59,409 nt of DNA from Mycolicibacterium canariasense (GTDB taxonomy: Bacteria; Actinomycetota; Actinomycetes; Mycobacteriales; Mycobacteriaceae). The position numbers were made by a program, and so were the translations under genes. A model generated the notes under the pieces. It was not told the origin of the DNA. It ran no database searches and worked only from the letters and a program-made list of their open reading frames with translations. This document shows, piece by piece, positions 24,636 through 31,907 of the stretch. The stretch lies in the NCBI RefSeq assembly GCF_002101555.1, contig NZ_LQOL01000051.1, positions 1 through 59,409 on the forward strand, in the 5' to 3' direction. Each line of letters starts with the position of its first letter. Within the stretch, counting starts at the first letter, position 1.

Positions 24636-25339
24636 AATTACACCCTTGGGTTCCGCGGTTTTGCGGCCTTGCCGCTGCAGGACCCGGCCGGGGCGGCGGT
24701 CGAGCTGGAACGCTGCGTGCGACAGCTCGGGTTGTCCGGGGCGCTGGTCAATGACTGCATCCACAGACCGGGCGGACACTGCCTGGATGCACCCGAGTAC
24801 GACGAGGTTTGGGCCGCCTTGGAAGCGCTGGGCGTAGCGCTGTATCTGCACCCGGGCGCCCCGCCGGCCGATCGGTGGCATGCCCTGGACGGTCGGCGCG
24901 AACTGTATGGCCCGACGGGGAGTTGGGGCGCCGCGGTCAGCGGCCACGCCCTGCGGATACTCTTCGCCGGAGTTTTCCGACCGCCATCCCTTCGGCCACC
25001 CTGATCTTGGGCCACATGGGCGCGTTCTTGCCGTTGCAGCGCAGCAGGCTCGACTCGCGTGTCCGCACCATCCAACCCGGCACACCGCTCAAGCAACCAC
25101 CATCGGCCTACATCGGCACCAACATCGTGTTCACCACCAGCGGGGTGTTCTCGCCGGCGACCCTGACCGGGGCGGTGCTGGAGGTGGGCGCCGATGCTGT
25201 CATGTTTTCCGTGGACTACCCGTATGAGTCCTCGCAAGAGGCCGTCGCCCGGCTGCAGCGAACAACGCTCAGTGCCGGTGACCGGGCAAAGATCGCCCAC
25301 GCCAACGCCGAACGCATCCTCGCGATCTCAGCCCGTTGA
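24636..25339 (+). pseudogene. Amidohydrolase (resorcylate/ACMSD-type decarboxylase family) remnant
   Basis: The first frame reads GFRGFAALPLQDPAGAAVEL, then YDEVWAALEALGVALYLHPG and SGHALRILFAGVF. The expected FDRHPSATLILGHMG is broken near 24985. The second half continues in another frame as PSATLILGHMGAFLPLQRSR and DAVMFSVDYPYESSQEAVAR. These blocks match metal-dependent decarboxylases of the amidohydrolase-2 family. The N-terminal third with the first metal ligands is missing and an in-frame stop lies directly upstream at 24633. It is therefore a truncated, frameshifted pseudogene. Confidence 0.8.
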
Positions 25340-25494
25340 GCCGCACCTATCCATCCAAGACGGTCGCGGCACAACAGCGTCGGGTTGGCCGTGGCGTCGC
25401 TGCCGATCCGAACCAGCCTCTCGGGTGGGGCCGCCCTGCCGGCGAGCTGACGTCGACTGAGTCGCAGGCTGCTGGCTGATCAGCGCCGTCGCGC

Positions 25495-26124
25495 CTATGG
25501 GTTGCGCCGGTAAGCACTGACGTGCCCGAGCGCCATGTTCAGGGCGAGTTCGACGGGGCGGGCGCTGCGCATGGTCTGCGCCATCAGCAGACCGCCTTGC
25601 AGCGCGCTCATCATTGTCAACGCGAGCTCGGCCGGGTCGGCCTCGGCGGCCAGTTCGCCGTTGTCGCGCATGGCCACAAAGCCCGCGGACAGATACGATT
25701 CCCATTCGGCAAAGCACTGCGCGAGCACGTGTCGCGCAGTCTCGGATCGCTCAGCGAGTTCACCGACCAGCGAGCCAAGGGGGCAGCCGCCGACACCCTG
25801 CCTCGCGCGGGTCATGGCAACGAGGTGATCACACCAGCGCTGCAGACCCTCCCACGACGAGACCTCGCGAAGGTCGGGCTCCTGGGCGGCGATCACGCCG
25901 CCGAGCTGGATGGTGATCACCTCGCGAATGAGCGCGTCCTTGTTGGCGAAGTAGTGATACAGCTGCGACTTGCTGGTGGCGGTGACGGCCATGACATCGT
26001 CCAGGCTGGTTCCGGCCACCCCGTGCTCCTGCACCAGCGACGCCGCCGCCGCGACGATGCGGGCTCTAGTCGCCGCGCCGCGAGCCGTCAGCCGCGAACC
26101 AGCAGGGCCCTCCGTTGACACCAT
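25495..26124 (-). CDS. TetR-family transcriptional repressor
   Basis: A 209-residue TetR protein, paralogous to the frameshifted one at 12786. The HTH is TSLDDVMAVTATSKSQLYHYF; the same position in the paralogue has GAGKGQMYHYF, so recognition-helix residues differ. The ligand domain retains GVGGCPLGSLVGELAERS and ALQGGLLMAQ, typical of LmrA/YxaF-like regulators. It is divergent from a peroxiredoxin gene, and the 91-bp gap has two TGGACY palindromes 33 bp apart. It almost certainly represses both directions. Confidence 0.88.
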   Translation of the reverse strand: MVSTEGPAGSRLTARGAATRARIVAAAASLVQEHGVAGTSLDDVMAVTATSKSQLYHYFANKDALIREVITIQLGGVIAAQEPDLREVSSWEGLQRWCDHLVAMTRARQGVGGCPLGSLVGELAERSETARHVLAQCFAEWESYLSAGFVAMRDNGELAAEADPAELALTMMSALQGGLLMAQTMRSARPVELALNMALGHVSAYRRNP

Positions 26125-26143
26125 GACCGCAGCCTACCGACAC

Positions 26144-26159
26144 TGGACTTGCCAGTCCA
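26144..26159. promoter_or_regulatory. TGGACT operator, copy A
   Basis: TGGACTTGCCAGTCCA is a perfect 6-bp-arm palindrome with a 4-bp spacer, 20 bp upstream of the TetR start. Its geometry equals the TGTACY sites but the third base is G. Confidence 0.72.
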
Positions 26160-26176
26160 CTCCTATGTCATCATGA

Positions 26177-26192
26177 TGGACCGAGTAGTCCA
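26177..26192. promoter_or_regulatory. TGGACC operator, copy B
   Basis: TGGACCGAGTAGTCCA lies 33 bp (about three helical turns) from copy A and 24 bp before the peroxiredoxin start. One arm base differs. Confidence 0.7.
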
Positions 26193-26215
26193 CCCAACCC
26201 CTCGGAAGGATGCCG

Positions 26216-26701
26216 ATGTCCCGACTCGATTATGGTCAGCTGTTTCCCCGGATCGAGGTTCCCGCCGTCGGCGGCGCCACGATCTCCCTGCCCGGCGATC
26301 TCGCCGGGTCCTACGGCGTCATCTTGATCTACCGCGGGTCGTGGTGCCCATACTGCAATGCCCAGCTGGCCGGGTTCTCCCGCGCGCTCGACACGCTCAG
26401 TGAACTCAACGTCAAGGTGATCGCCTTGTCGGTGGATGATGAGCAGACCTCGGCTGCGCTGGTCGCCAAGCACAAGCTGCGTTTCCCGGTTGGCCATAGC
26501 GCCGACGCCGACGCGATCGCTGCGGCGACGGGTGCCTACGTCAACGACCATCCCCGTTATCTGCAATCGACGGGCTTCGTGCTGGCACCTGATGGGACGG
26601 TGCGGCTCGCGGTGTACTCGAGCGGGGCCATCGGGCGGCTGGTTGCCGACGACGTCATCGGTTTCGTCCGGTACCTGTCCGAGCACCCCGACGCGCGATG
26701 A
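26216..26701 (+). CDS. Peroxiredoxin (AhpC/TSA family, SWCPYC)
   Basis: A 161-residue peroxiredoxin with YRGSWCPYCNAQL, Cys44 and Cys47, and a conserved LSVDDEQTSAALVAKHKLRFPVGH block. It likely reduces peroxides with thioredoxin or mycothiol-linked partners. GGAAGG is well spaced from the ATG at 26216; an ATG two codons earlier sits too close. It is divergent from a TetR gene with two palindromic sites between. It resembles only the peroxiredoxin half of the GAF fusion at 16440. Confidence 0.87.
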   Translation: MSRLDYGQLFPRIEVPAVGGATISLPGDLAGSYGVILIYRGSWCPYCNAQLAGFSRALDTLSELNVKVIALSVDDEQTSAALVAKHKLRFPVGHSADADAIAAATGAYVNDHPRYLQSTGFVLAPDGTVRLAVYSSGAIGRLVADDVIGFVRYLSEHPDAR

Positions 26702-26822
26702 GCAACGCCGCACACCGCTGCAGGCCGCTGCCGTGCCGCCAGACCAGCCCGACGGAACACATGCAGCCGAGCCGCCTGGTGCCCGCCGCCTCTTCCCCGG
26801 CCAAGCGGCGCGGGCGGTGAGG

Positions 26823-27245
26823 ATGTCGAGCCCGATCCCGGCCAGCATCCGGGTGCTTATTGACGGACCGAATTACGCGCACCTGTCCACAGTTTCGGCC
26901 GGCGGTCATCCCCGCAATTGGGTGGTGTGGGTCGCGCGCGAGGACGACAACGTCCTGATCTGCACCCATGCCAAGGCCCCGAAGGCCAAGGACATGCGCC
27001 GCGACCCTCGCGTCGGCCTGTCGATCACCGCGTTCGACAACCCCTACCGGATGGCCGCCCTGCAGGGCAGGGTCATCGCAGTCCGCGACGACGCCGCCTG
27101 CCACTACATGGACCCGATCTCAATCAAATACACCGGCGCCGCCTTCCCGAGCCGCGGCCCCGGACGCGTGTGCTTTGTCATCGCGATCGACAACGCCAAC
27201 CAGCACACGCTGGACTTCACCCACAACCCAACGGAAGCCGGATGA
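26823..27245 (+). CDS. PPOX-class F420/FMN-dependent protein
   Basis: A 140-residue split-barrel protein. The start matches the F420-dependent PPOX branch: NYAHLSTVSAGGHPRNWVVWV, then AKAPKAKDMRRDPRVGLSITA. Members bind F420 or FMN and act as reductases. ATG at 26823 is chosen; a GTG two codons upstream is possible. The C-terminus DFTHNPTEAG and stop are duplicated 900 bp downstream at the crotonase start, which suggests that this gene was originally followed directly by the crotonase. Confidence 0.8.
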   Translation: MSSPIPASIRVLIDGPNYAHLSTVSAGGHPRNWVVWVAREDDNVLICTHAKAPKAKDMRRDPRVGLSITAFDNPYRMAALQGRVIAVRDDAACHYMDPISIKYTGAAFPSRGPGRVCFVIAIDNANQHTLDFTHNPTEAG

Positions 27246-27250
27246 GCACC
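27212..27250 (+). repeat. Left copy of 39-bp imperfect direct repeat
   Basis: The 3' end of the PPOX gene plus the first bases after it, GGACTTCACCCACAACCC followed by GATGAGCACC, recurs at 28113-28151 with five mismatches in 39. Here an ATG at 27242 overlaps the stop but opens only a 20-codon frame. Confidence 0.8.
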
Positions 27251-27500
27251 GCAACCAAAGCAACACATCGGGGCAAGACACATCGAAGTGCGGTGTGGCC
27301 CTAGCGGAAAGGGGCCGGGTCCGAACGTGGTCGACGACGACGACGCGGGCGTGGACCCTCCGGCCCCCCAACGAACTCCCCGCCCGGCACACTACGAGCC
27401 GACGAGGCGAGTGAACGCCCGCCGGCACCGAATTGATCGTCGACGGTGGGCATCTGCTCGCCCGACCTGACCATCGGCCCATCAGTAGAAGGAGATCATC

Positions 27501-28082
27501 ATGGCCCGCACGGCCCCAGCACGATCCAAGCGCGTCACTGTCGGCGAGCAGTTCCCCACCCTGCTGCTTAGGGGACTCAACGACGAACCCGTACAGATTC
27601 CCGACCCCACGGGCGCGCTAACGCACCTGCAGTTCCGGCGTTTCGCAGGCTGCCCGGTATGCAATCTGCACCTGCGCTCGATCAGCGGACGAATCGAGGA
27701 GATCAACACCGCAGGCATCCGCGAAGTGGTGGTGTTCCACTCCACCGCCGCCGAGCTGCGCAAATACCAAGACGATATGCCCTTTGCGGTGGTCGGCGAC
27801 CCCGACAAGGATCTCTACCGCCGATTCGGGGTGGAAGCCTCGACAAAAGCCCTCAGACTCGCGGCCTGGCGCGCGCTGCCCGGCGGATACTGGCACGCCA
27901 TCAAGACCGCGATCGCCAAACGCCGCTCACCACTGCCCGCCTCACCGACCAACGGCAACCTCGGACTGCCCGCCGATCTGCTCATCGGGCCCGATGGACG
28001 AATCCTCGCCGCCAAGTACGGCAGCCACGCCTACGACCAATGGACGGTGGACGAAATACTCGCCACCGCACGCCAACAGTGA
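27501..28082 (+). CDS. Peroxiredoxin-like thioredoxin-fold protein (GCPVC)
   Basis: A 193-residue paralogue of the protein at 12164. The redox site is RRFAGCPVCNLHL, Cys51 and Cys54. Other shared blocks are AGIREVVVFHS, GLPADLLIGPDGRILAAKYG and HAYDQWTVDEIL. It probably reduces peroxides or protein thiols. GAAGGAG lies 7 bp before the ATG. It is flanked by two copies of a 39-bp repeat, so it was apparently inserted between the PPOX and crotonase genes. Confidence 0.85.
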   Translation: MARTAPARSKRVTVGEQFPTLLLRGLNDEPVQIPDPTGALTHLQFRRFAGCPVCNLHLRSISGRIEEINTAGIREVVVFHSTAAELRKYQDDMPFAVVGDPDKDLYRRFGVEASTKALRLAAWRALPGGYWHAIKTAIAKRRSPLPASPTNGNLGLPADLLIGPDGRILAAKYGSHAYDQWTVDEILATARQQ

Positions 28083-28112
28083 TCGCCATCAACAACGCCC
28101 ACCGGGCGCGCA

Positions 28113-28151
28113 GGACTTCACCCACAACCCCAAGGAAACGCGATGAGCACC
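28113..28151 (+). repeat. Right copy of 39-bp imperfect direct repeat
   Basis: This copy encodes a ghost of the PPOX C-terminus in frame, DFTHNPKETR, with its stop overlapping the crotonase ATG at 28143. It marks the original junction between the two genes. Confidence 0.8.
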
Positions 28152-29009
28152 CAAGCCGACACTTCGCCACGCTTCAGCGTCACACGCACCACCCCTGCAC
28201 TGTGGCGGGTCACGTTCGACAACCCGCCCATCAACCTCGTCGACCCGCTGATGGTCGTCGAACTTCACCAACTCCTCACCGAAATCGAACAAGACCACCA
28301 CGTTGCCGTCATCGTGTTCGAAAGCGCCAACCCCGACTTCTTCCTTAACCACGTTGACGTCGCAGCCGACCCCTCACCACTCACGGCGCTGCCCACCGCG
28401 CCCTCGCCGTTTCATCACTGGACCAATCTGCTGATCCGGATCAGCAAATTGCCAGCCGTGACGATCAGCGCCATCCGCGGCCGAGCGCGTGCCGCCGGCA
28501 GCGAGCTAGCGCTGGCCACCGACATCCGCTTCGCCAGCCGCGAACGGGCGATCCTCGGACAATTCGAAGTCGGCTTCGCCGCCATCCCAGGCGGTGGTCC
28601 ATCCAGCCGGCTACCCACGATAGTCGGCCGCGGACGGGCCCTGGAGATCCTCCTCGGCGGCCACGATTTCACCGGTGAGCTGGCCGAGCGCTACGGATAC
28701 GTCAACAGGGCCATCCCCGATGCCGAATTCGACGCATTCGTCGACGCATTCGCACATCGGGTGTCACGCTTCGACCTGCTCGCCCTCGCCGACATCAAAC
28801 GGTTCGTGAACAACGCGTCACTACCTGCCGACGCGACCCTGCTCTCCGAAATGGACACACTCATCGGGGCCTTTGCGCGCCCCGCCGCCGCATCGATCAT
28901 CGCCCAAGCACTCAAAGACGGCTTCCAACAGCCCGGCCCACTCGAGCTCACACTCGGCGACTACATCAACGACGTCCGCGCCGCGCCGGGCACACTGCCA
29001 ACCCGGTGA
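28143..29009 (+). CDS. Enoyl-CoA hydratase/isomerase-family (crotonase) protein
   Basis: A 288-residue crotonase-fold protein. The first oxyanion-hole block is VIVFESANPDFFLNHVDV and the second is RGRARAAGSELALATDIRFAS near residue 120. The usual catalytic Glu region reads FGQFEVGFAAIPGGG, where Glu140-ish is retained in EVGF. Typical substrates are acyl-CoA thioesters. The C-terminal half is more divergent. No acyl-CoA metabolism genes are adjacent, so the substrate is unknown. Confidence 0.85.
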   Translation: MSTQADTSPRFSVTRTTPALWRVTFDNPPINLVDPLMVVELHQLLTEIEQDHHVAVIVFESANPDFFLNHVDVAADPSPLTALPTAPSPFHHWTNLLIRISKLPAVTISAIRGRARAAGSELALATDIRFASRERAILGQFEVGFAAIPGGGPSSRLPTIVGRGRALEILLGGHDFTGELAERYGYVNRAIPDAEFDAFVDAFAHRVSRFDLLALADIKRFVNNASLPADATLLSEMDTLIGAFARPAAASIIAQALKDGFQQPGPLELTLGDYINDVRAAPGTLPTR

Positions 29010-29014
29010 CCTGT

Positions 29015-29150
29015 AAGCTCCCAGCGGAGATCGAGCATCGCGGCGGGCAGCTTGGGGCTGAGGGTGAAGTCGAAGTCTTCGAAGGTGTTGTGCTGTTCGA
29101 AGCGAGCGCGACCGACTCGCCGTGCCAGGGCCGCGGTCATAGGACTCGGG
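29015..29150 (-). pseudogene. Fragment of IS21-family IstB-like helper ATPase
   Basis: Reading leftwards, ALARRVGRARFEQHNTFEDF, then DFTLSPKLPAAML, resembles the N-terminal part of IstB-type transposition helper proteins, which carry a FEDFDF..P.L pattern. It breaks off within about 45 residues, before the ATPase core. It is a remnant of an IS21-type element beside the SDR gene; no terminal repeats are visible. Confidence 0.55.
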
Positions 29151-29200
29151 TGCAAAGGTTTAATCAATAGTGGAGTACGAAAAGGAGCCGTGACGAGGAG

Positions 29201-29953
29201 CTATGTGACGGCGAGGCCGCCGTCCACGGCGAGAACTTGACCGGTGACCCAGTCCGAACCGGGATCGGTCAGCTTGATGATCCAGGCTGCGACGTCGTCG
29301 GGGACGCCGCGCCGCCCCAGCGGAATGGTTGCCGTCTCCAGGGCTTTGACTTCCTTTATCGCGTCCTCGCTGAGTCCCATCCTTTCCTTTAGAAATGCCG
29401 TTTCGACAGGCCCCGATGCGATCGCATTCACCCGGATGCCTGTGGAGGCCAGTTCAAGCGCCCAGCAGCGCGTGAGATGCTCGACCGCGGCTTTACTTGC
29501 CGCATAGTGAGACAAGCCAGCAGCAGGTTTCGACCCGTATGTACTGGACACATTGATGATGCTGCCGTGTGATCGGGCCAGATGCGGAAGGGCCGCCTTA
29601 GCCATGAGAGTAGGGCCGATCACGTTGATTCGGAATGTGTTGAATATTGCTTCGATCGAAACGTCGGCGAGCGCGGCGAGGACGCCCGCTCCGGCGTTGT
29701 TCACGATGACGTCTAGGCGCCCCCACCGCGCCATCGCGAAATCGATGGTCCGATAAACGTCGTCAGCATCGCCAGCATCGGCGACGAGCCCCACGATGGC
29801 TCGGTCATCGCGTGCGATGTCGTCGAGTCTGTCCTGTCGGCGGCCGGTGATAAGAACGTTGGCCCCCTGGGCGGCGTATAGTTTAGCAGCGGCGAGACCG
29901 ATGCCCGCGGCGCCACCCGTGATGATCACAGTCTTCTCGGAGAATTTCGGCAT
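29201..29953 (-). CDS. Short-chain dehydrogenase/reductase
   Basis: A 250-residue classical SDR: TGGAAGIG at residues 12-19, VNNAGAG near residue 85, catalytic Ser in INVSSTYGSKP, YAASK with Tyr/Lys about residue 153, and the C-terminal GSDWVTGQVLAVDGG. It oxidises or reduces an unknown alcohol or ketone with NAD(P). A GGGAAAG ribosome site precedes the ATG. A 12-bp palindrome lies at 29967-29978, 14 bp upstream. Confidence 0.9.
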   Translation of the reverse strand: MPKFSEKTVIITGGAAGIGLAAAKLYAAQGANVLITGRRQDRLDDIARDDRAIVGLVADAGDADDVYRTIDFAMARWGRLDVIVNNAGAGVLAALADVSIEAIFNTFRINVIGPTLMAKAALPHLARSHGSIINVSSTYGSKPAAGLSHYAASKAAVEHLTRCWALELASTGIRVNAIASGPVETAFLKERMGLSEDAIKEVKALETATIPLGRRGVPDDVAAWIIKLTDPGSDWVTGQVLAVDGGLAVT

Positions 29954-29966
29954 AATACTTTCCCAT

Positions 29967-29978
29967 ACTTTCGAAAGT
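29967..29978. promoter_or_regulatory. Palindrome ACTTTCGAAAGT upstream of the SDR
   Basis: A perfect 12-bp palindrome 14 bp before the SDR start, within the probable promoter. A similar TACTTTC occurs just downstream at 29956-29962. It is a plausible repressor site; no regulator is adjacent. Confidence 0.4.
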
Positions 29979-30214
29979 GCAAGTCCAACAACAGACCAAG
30001 CGCTGACCCCATGGTCGCGACCCGCGCGGTCGACGAGGTGATGAATGATTCAGTGACCGCAACGTTCTCGCCAGGGGTCGGCACATGCCTAACCGACCAT
30101 CGGTTCCTCCATTCCGCACCGTCGACGGATCACGCATTAAGTCGAGCGTCCATGGCTCGAGATATCTGATCGACATCGAGTTCCCCGGGTTGGGAAGGAT
30201 CCTGGTGGTTCATG

Positions 30215-30583
30215 CTCCTCCATGACGATGTTGCGGAGCTCGCTTTCCTTCTTCTTGGTGTGCTCACGCAACGGGAACGCGGTGTTGTCATACAGGCTCA
30301 TCGAACCGAACAGCGCGCCGTCCTGGAACATGACGCCGAACAGTGTGCGGATGTCGTAGAGCTCCTTGGCCGAGCACTCGATGATGTTGGTGCCGTCGAC
30401 GATGATCTTGCCGCGCTCGGGGCGCAGCAGACCGATCAAAGACTTCAAGTACACCGATTTACCGGTACCCGAGCCCAGCAGGACGCTGACCTCACCGGCG
30501 GGGATCTCCATCGTGACGTCTTCCCAAATTCGCTGGGCCCCAAACGACTTCGTCAACCCCTCAACCGAAACATCAATACCCAC
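30215..30583 (-). pseudogene. Truncated mceG/mkl-type ABC ATPase
   Basis: About 120 N-terminal residues of MceG, the ATPase that powers Mce lipid importers: SVEGLTKSFGAQRIWEDVT, SLIGLLRPERGKIIVDGT, LFGVMFQDGALFGSMSLYDN, and FPLREHTKKKESELRNIVME. Intact homologues exceed 300 residues; here the signature, Walker B and C-terminal domain are missing and similarity ends near 30215. The P-loop reads LLGSGTGKS, one residue shorter than the canonical LLGPSGTGKS, which also breaks nucleotide binding. It is non-functional. Confidence 0.8.
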
Positions 30584-30932
30584 CGGACATCCCTTCGTGC
30601 ATGGCGCCTATCCTCAACCGCCTTACCACCAGTTGCCTTGTGTGCTCACCCGTGAGCCACATCGGCGATGCCGATGGTGTCGCCGATCCGGGGACGACCA
30701 CCGGCATATGTGGCTCTTCCTGAGTCAGATCCACGTCGTCCTCCAGTTCCGGAACGATTGGTATGAACTGGCACAAGAACGTCGCCGCCAACGAACACGG
30801 ATTATCGGTGTCGGCGCGTGCCGTAGACGGCGCCGCGCATGTGAGAATCGTGGCGAGCGCACCTGCGGTAGTGGCGGCCGGAGTTCGTCCGCGCCGGAGT
30901 ACTTGGGCCGCCCGGTTGCGATCGATGGTCAT
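30573..30932 (-). CDS. Small exported protein downstream of the antigen 85 remnant
   Basis: A 119-residue protein with a signal peptide (TPAATTAGALATILTC, cleavage near STARA) and a core DNPCSLAATFLCQFIPIVPE with two cysteines. This core resembles a family of small mycobacterial secreted proteins of unknown function. The ATG overlaps the stop of the antigen 85 fragment by 4 bp, so the pair was once coupled. The C-terminal half after DLTQEEPH may be altered, since it runs into the mceG remnant. Confidence 0.6.
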   Translation of the reverse strand: MTIDRNRAAQVLRRGRTPAATTAGALATILTCAAPSTARADTDNPCSLAATFLCQFIPIVPELEDDVDLTQEEPHMPVVVPGSATPSASPMWLTGEHTRQLVVRRLRIGAMHEGMSGGY

Positions 30933-31237
30933 CGGATGGTAGCGGTCATGTCGGGGGCCATGGCTGCCAGCTGGGGAGCCCAGCTGTTCCAGTCGTGTTG
31001 CCCACCCTGGGCAATGTCAAAGTGCCCGTTGCGTCCGCCTGCGCTGCGGTAGTGGTTATAAAAGGATCGATTCGAGCCCTGCGCCTGATCGCAATGGCCG
31101 ATCATCGCCGCCGGATCACTGCATGTCAGAGTGGATGGGCTGTAGACCCACAACCGGGTGTCATTGTCGACAAGCAGCGGTACGTGCACGTCAGGGTCAT
31201 GCCACTTCCAACGACCTAACTGCGCGGCCCCCCACAT
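30929..31237 (-). pseudogene. C-terminal fragment of an antigen 85-type mycolyltransferase
   Basis: About 100 residues match the C-terminal third of Ag85/Fbp mycolyltransferases: NDTRLWVYSPSTLTCSDPAA, SNRSFYNHYRSAGGRNGHFD and GGQHDWNSWAPQLAAM, the last containing the catalytic His. The nucleophile-Ser domain and signal peptide are missing; homology stops near 31230, where the opposing mceC fragment begins. It cannot be active. Confidence 0.82.
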
Positions 31238-31265
31238 GGCCTGGTGTTGGACGTCTCGTCAGGTG

Positions 31266-31907
31266 ATGACGGTGGAGGGGTTTCTCGTCACTTGTGCTGA
31301 GGATGTGGTGGGAGAGGGGGCGACCCTCAAACCCGCGTTGGACAAACTCAACGGCGTACTGGCGACGCTGGACAACCGAAAAGCTGAGATCCAGCAGTCG
31401 ATCAAGGGACTGAACTCCTATGCGATGAGTTTCGGCGAGGTGTTGTCCGGGGGGCCCTTCTTCAAGGCCTACATCGCCAATCTCATTCCAGGCCAATTCA
31501 TTCAGCCATTTGTCGACTCCGCATTCTCCGACCTCGGGTTGGACCCCAACGTCCTGCTGCCGTCGCAACGCACCGACCCGCAGACGGGTCAGCCGGGAAC
31601 CCCGGCTCTTCCGGCGCCCTACCCGCGCACCGGGCAGGCTGGCGAACCGCGGATGACGCTGCCCGACGCGATCACCGGAAACCCCGGCGACCAGGCATGT
31701 GGTCCGCCCGCAATTGCGCTACCTGGTCCCGGCTGCTATCCCTACCGGGAGCCGTCACCCGCGCCTGCGCCTGGCGGTCCACCTCCCGGTCCACCGGCGA
31801 AGCAGGTACCCGATCCCAACGCATCAACGCCGCCGACGCCAAGCCCGGTGTTCGTACCCGCACCCGGCGAACCGACGGCCTCCAGTGAGGCGGGCAATGA
31901 TCAATAA
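31266..31907 (+). pseudogene. 5'-truncated mceC-type gene
   Basis: The frame encodes the C-terminal part of an MceC protein: ALDKLNGVLATLDNRKAEIQ, then FFKAYIANLIPGQFIQPFVD and the usual Pro-rich tail. The transmembrane anchor and MCE domain are absent. The ATG at 31266 begins unrelated residues before homology starts at about 31315, so any product would be soluble and probably useless. The reading frame still overlaps mceD by 11 bp, preserving the operon junction. yrbEA, yrbEB, mceA and mceB are all missing. Confidence 0.82.
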
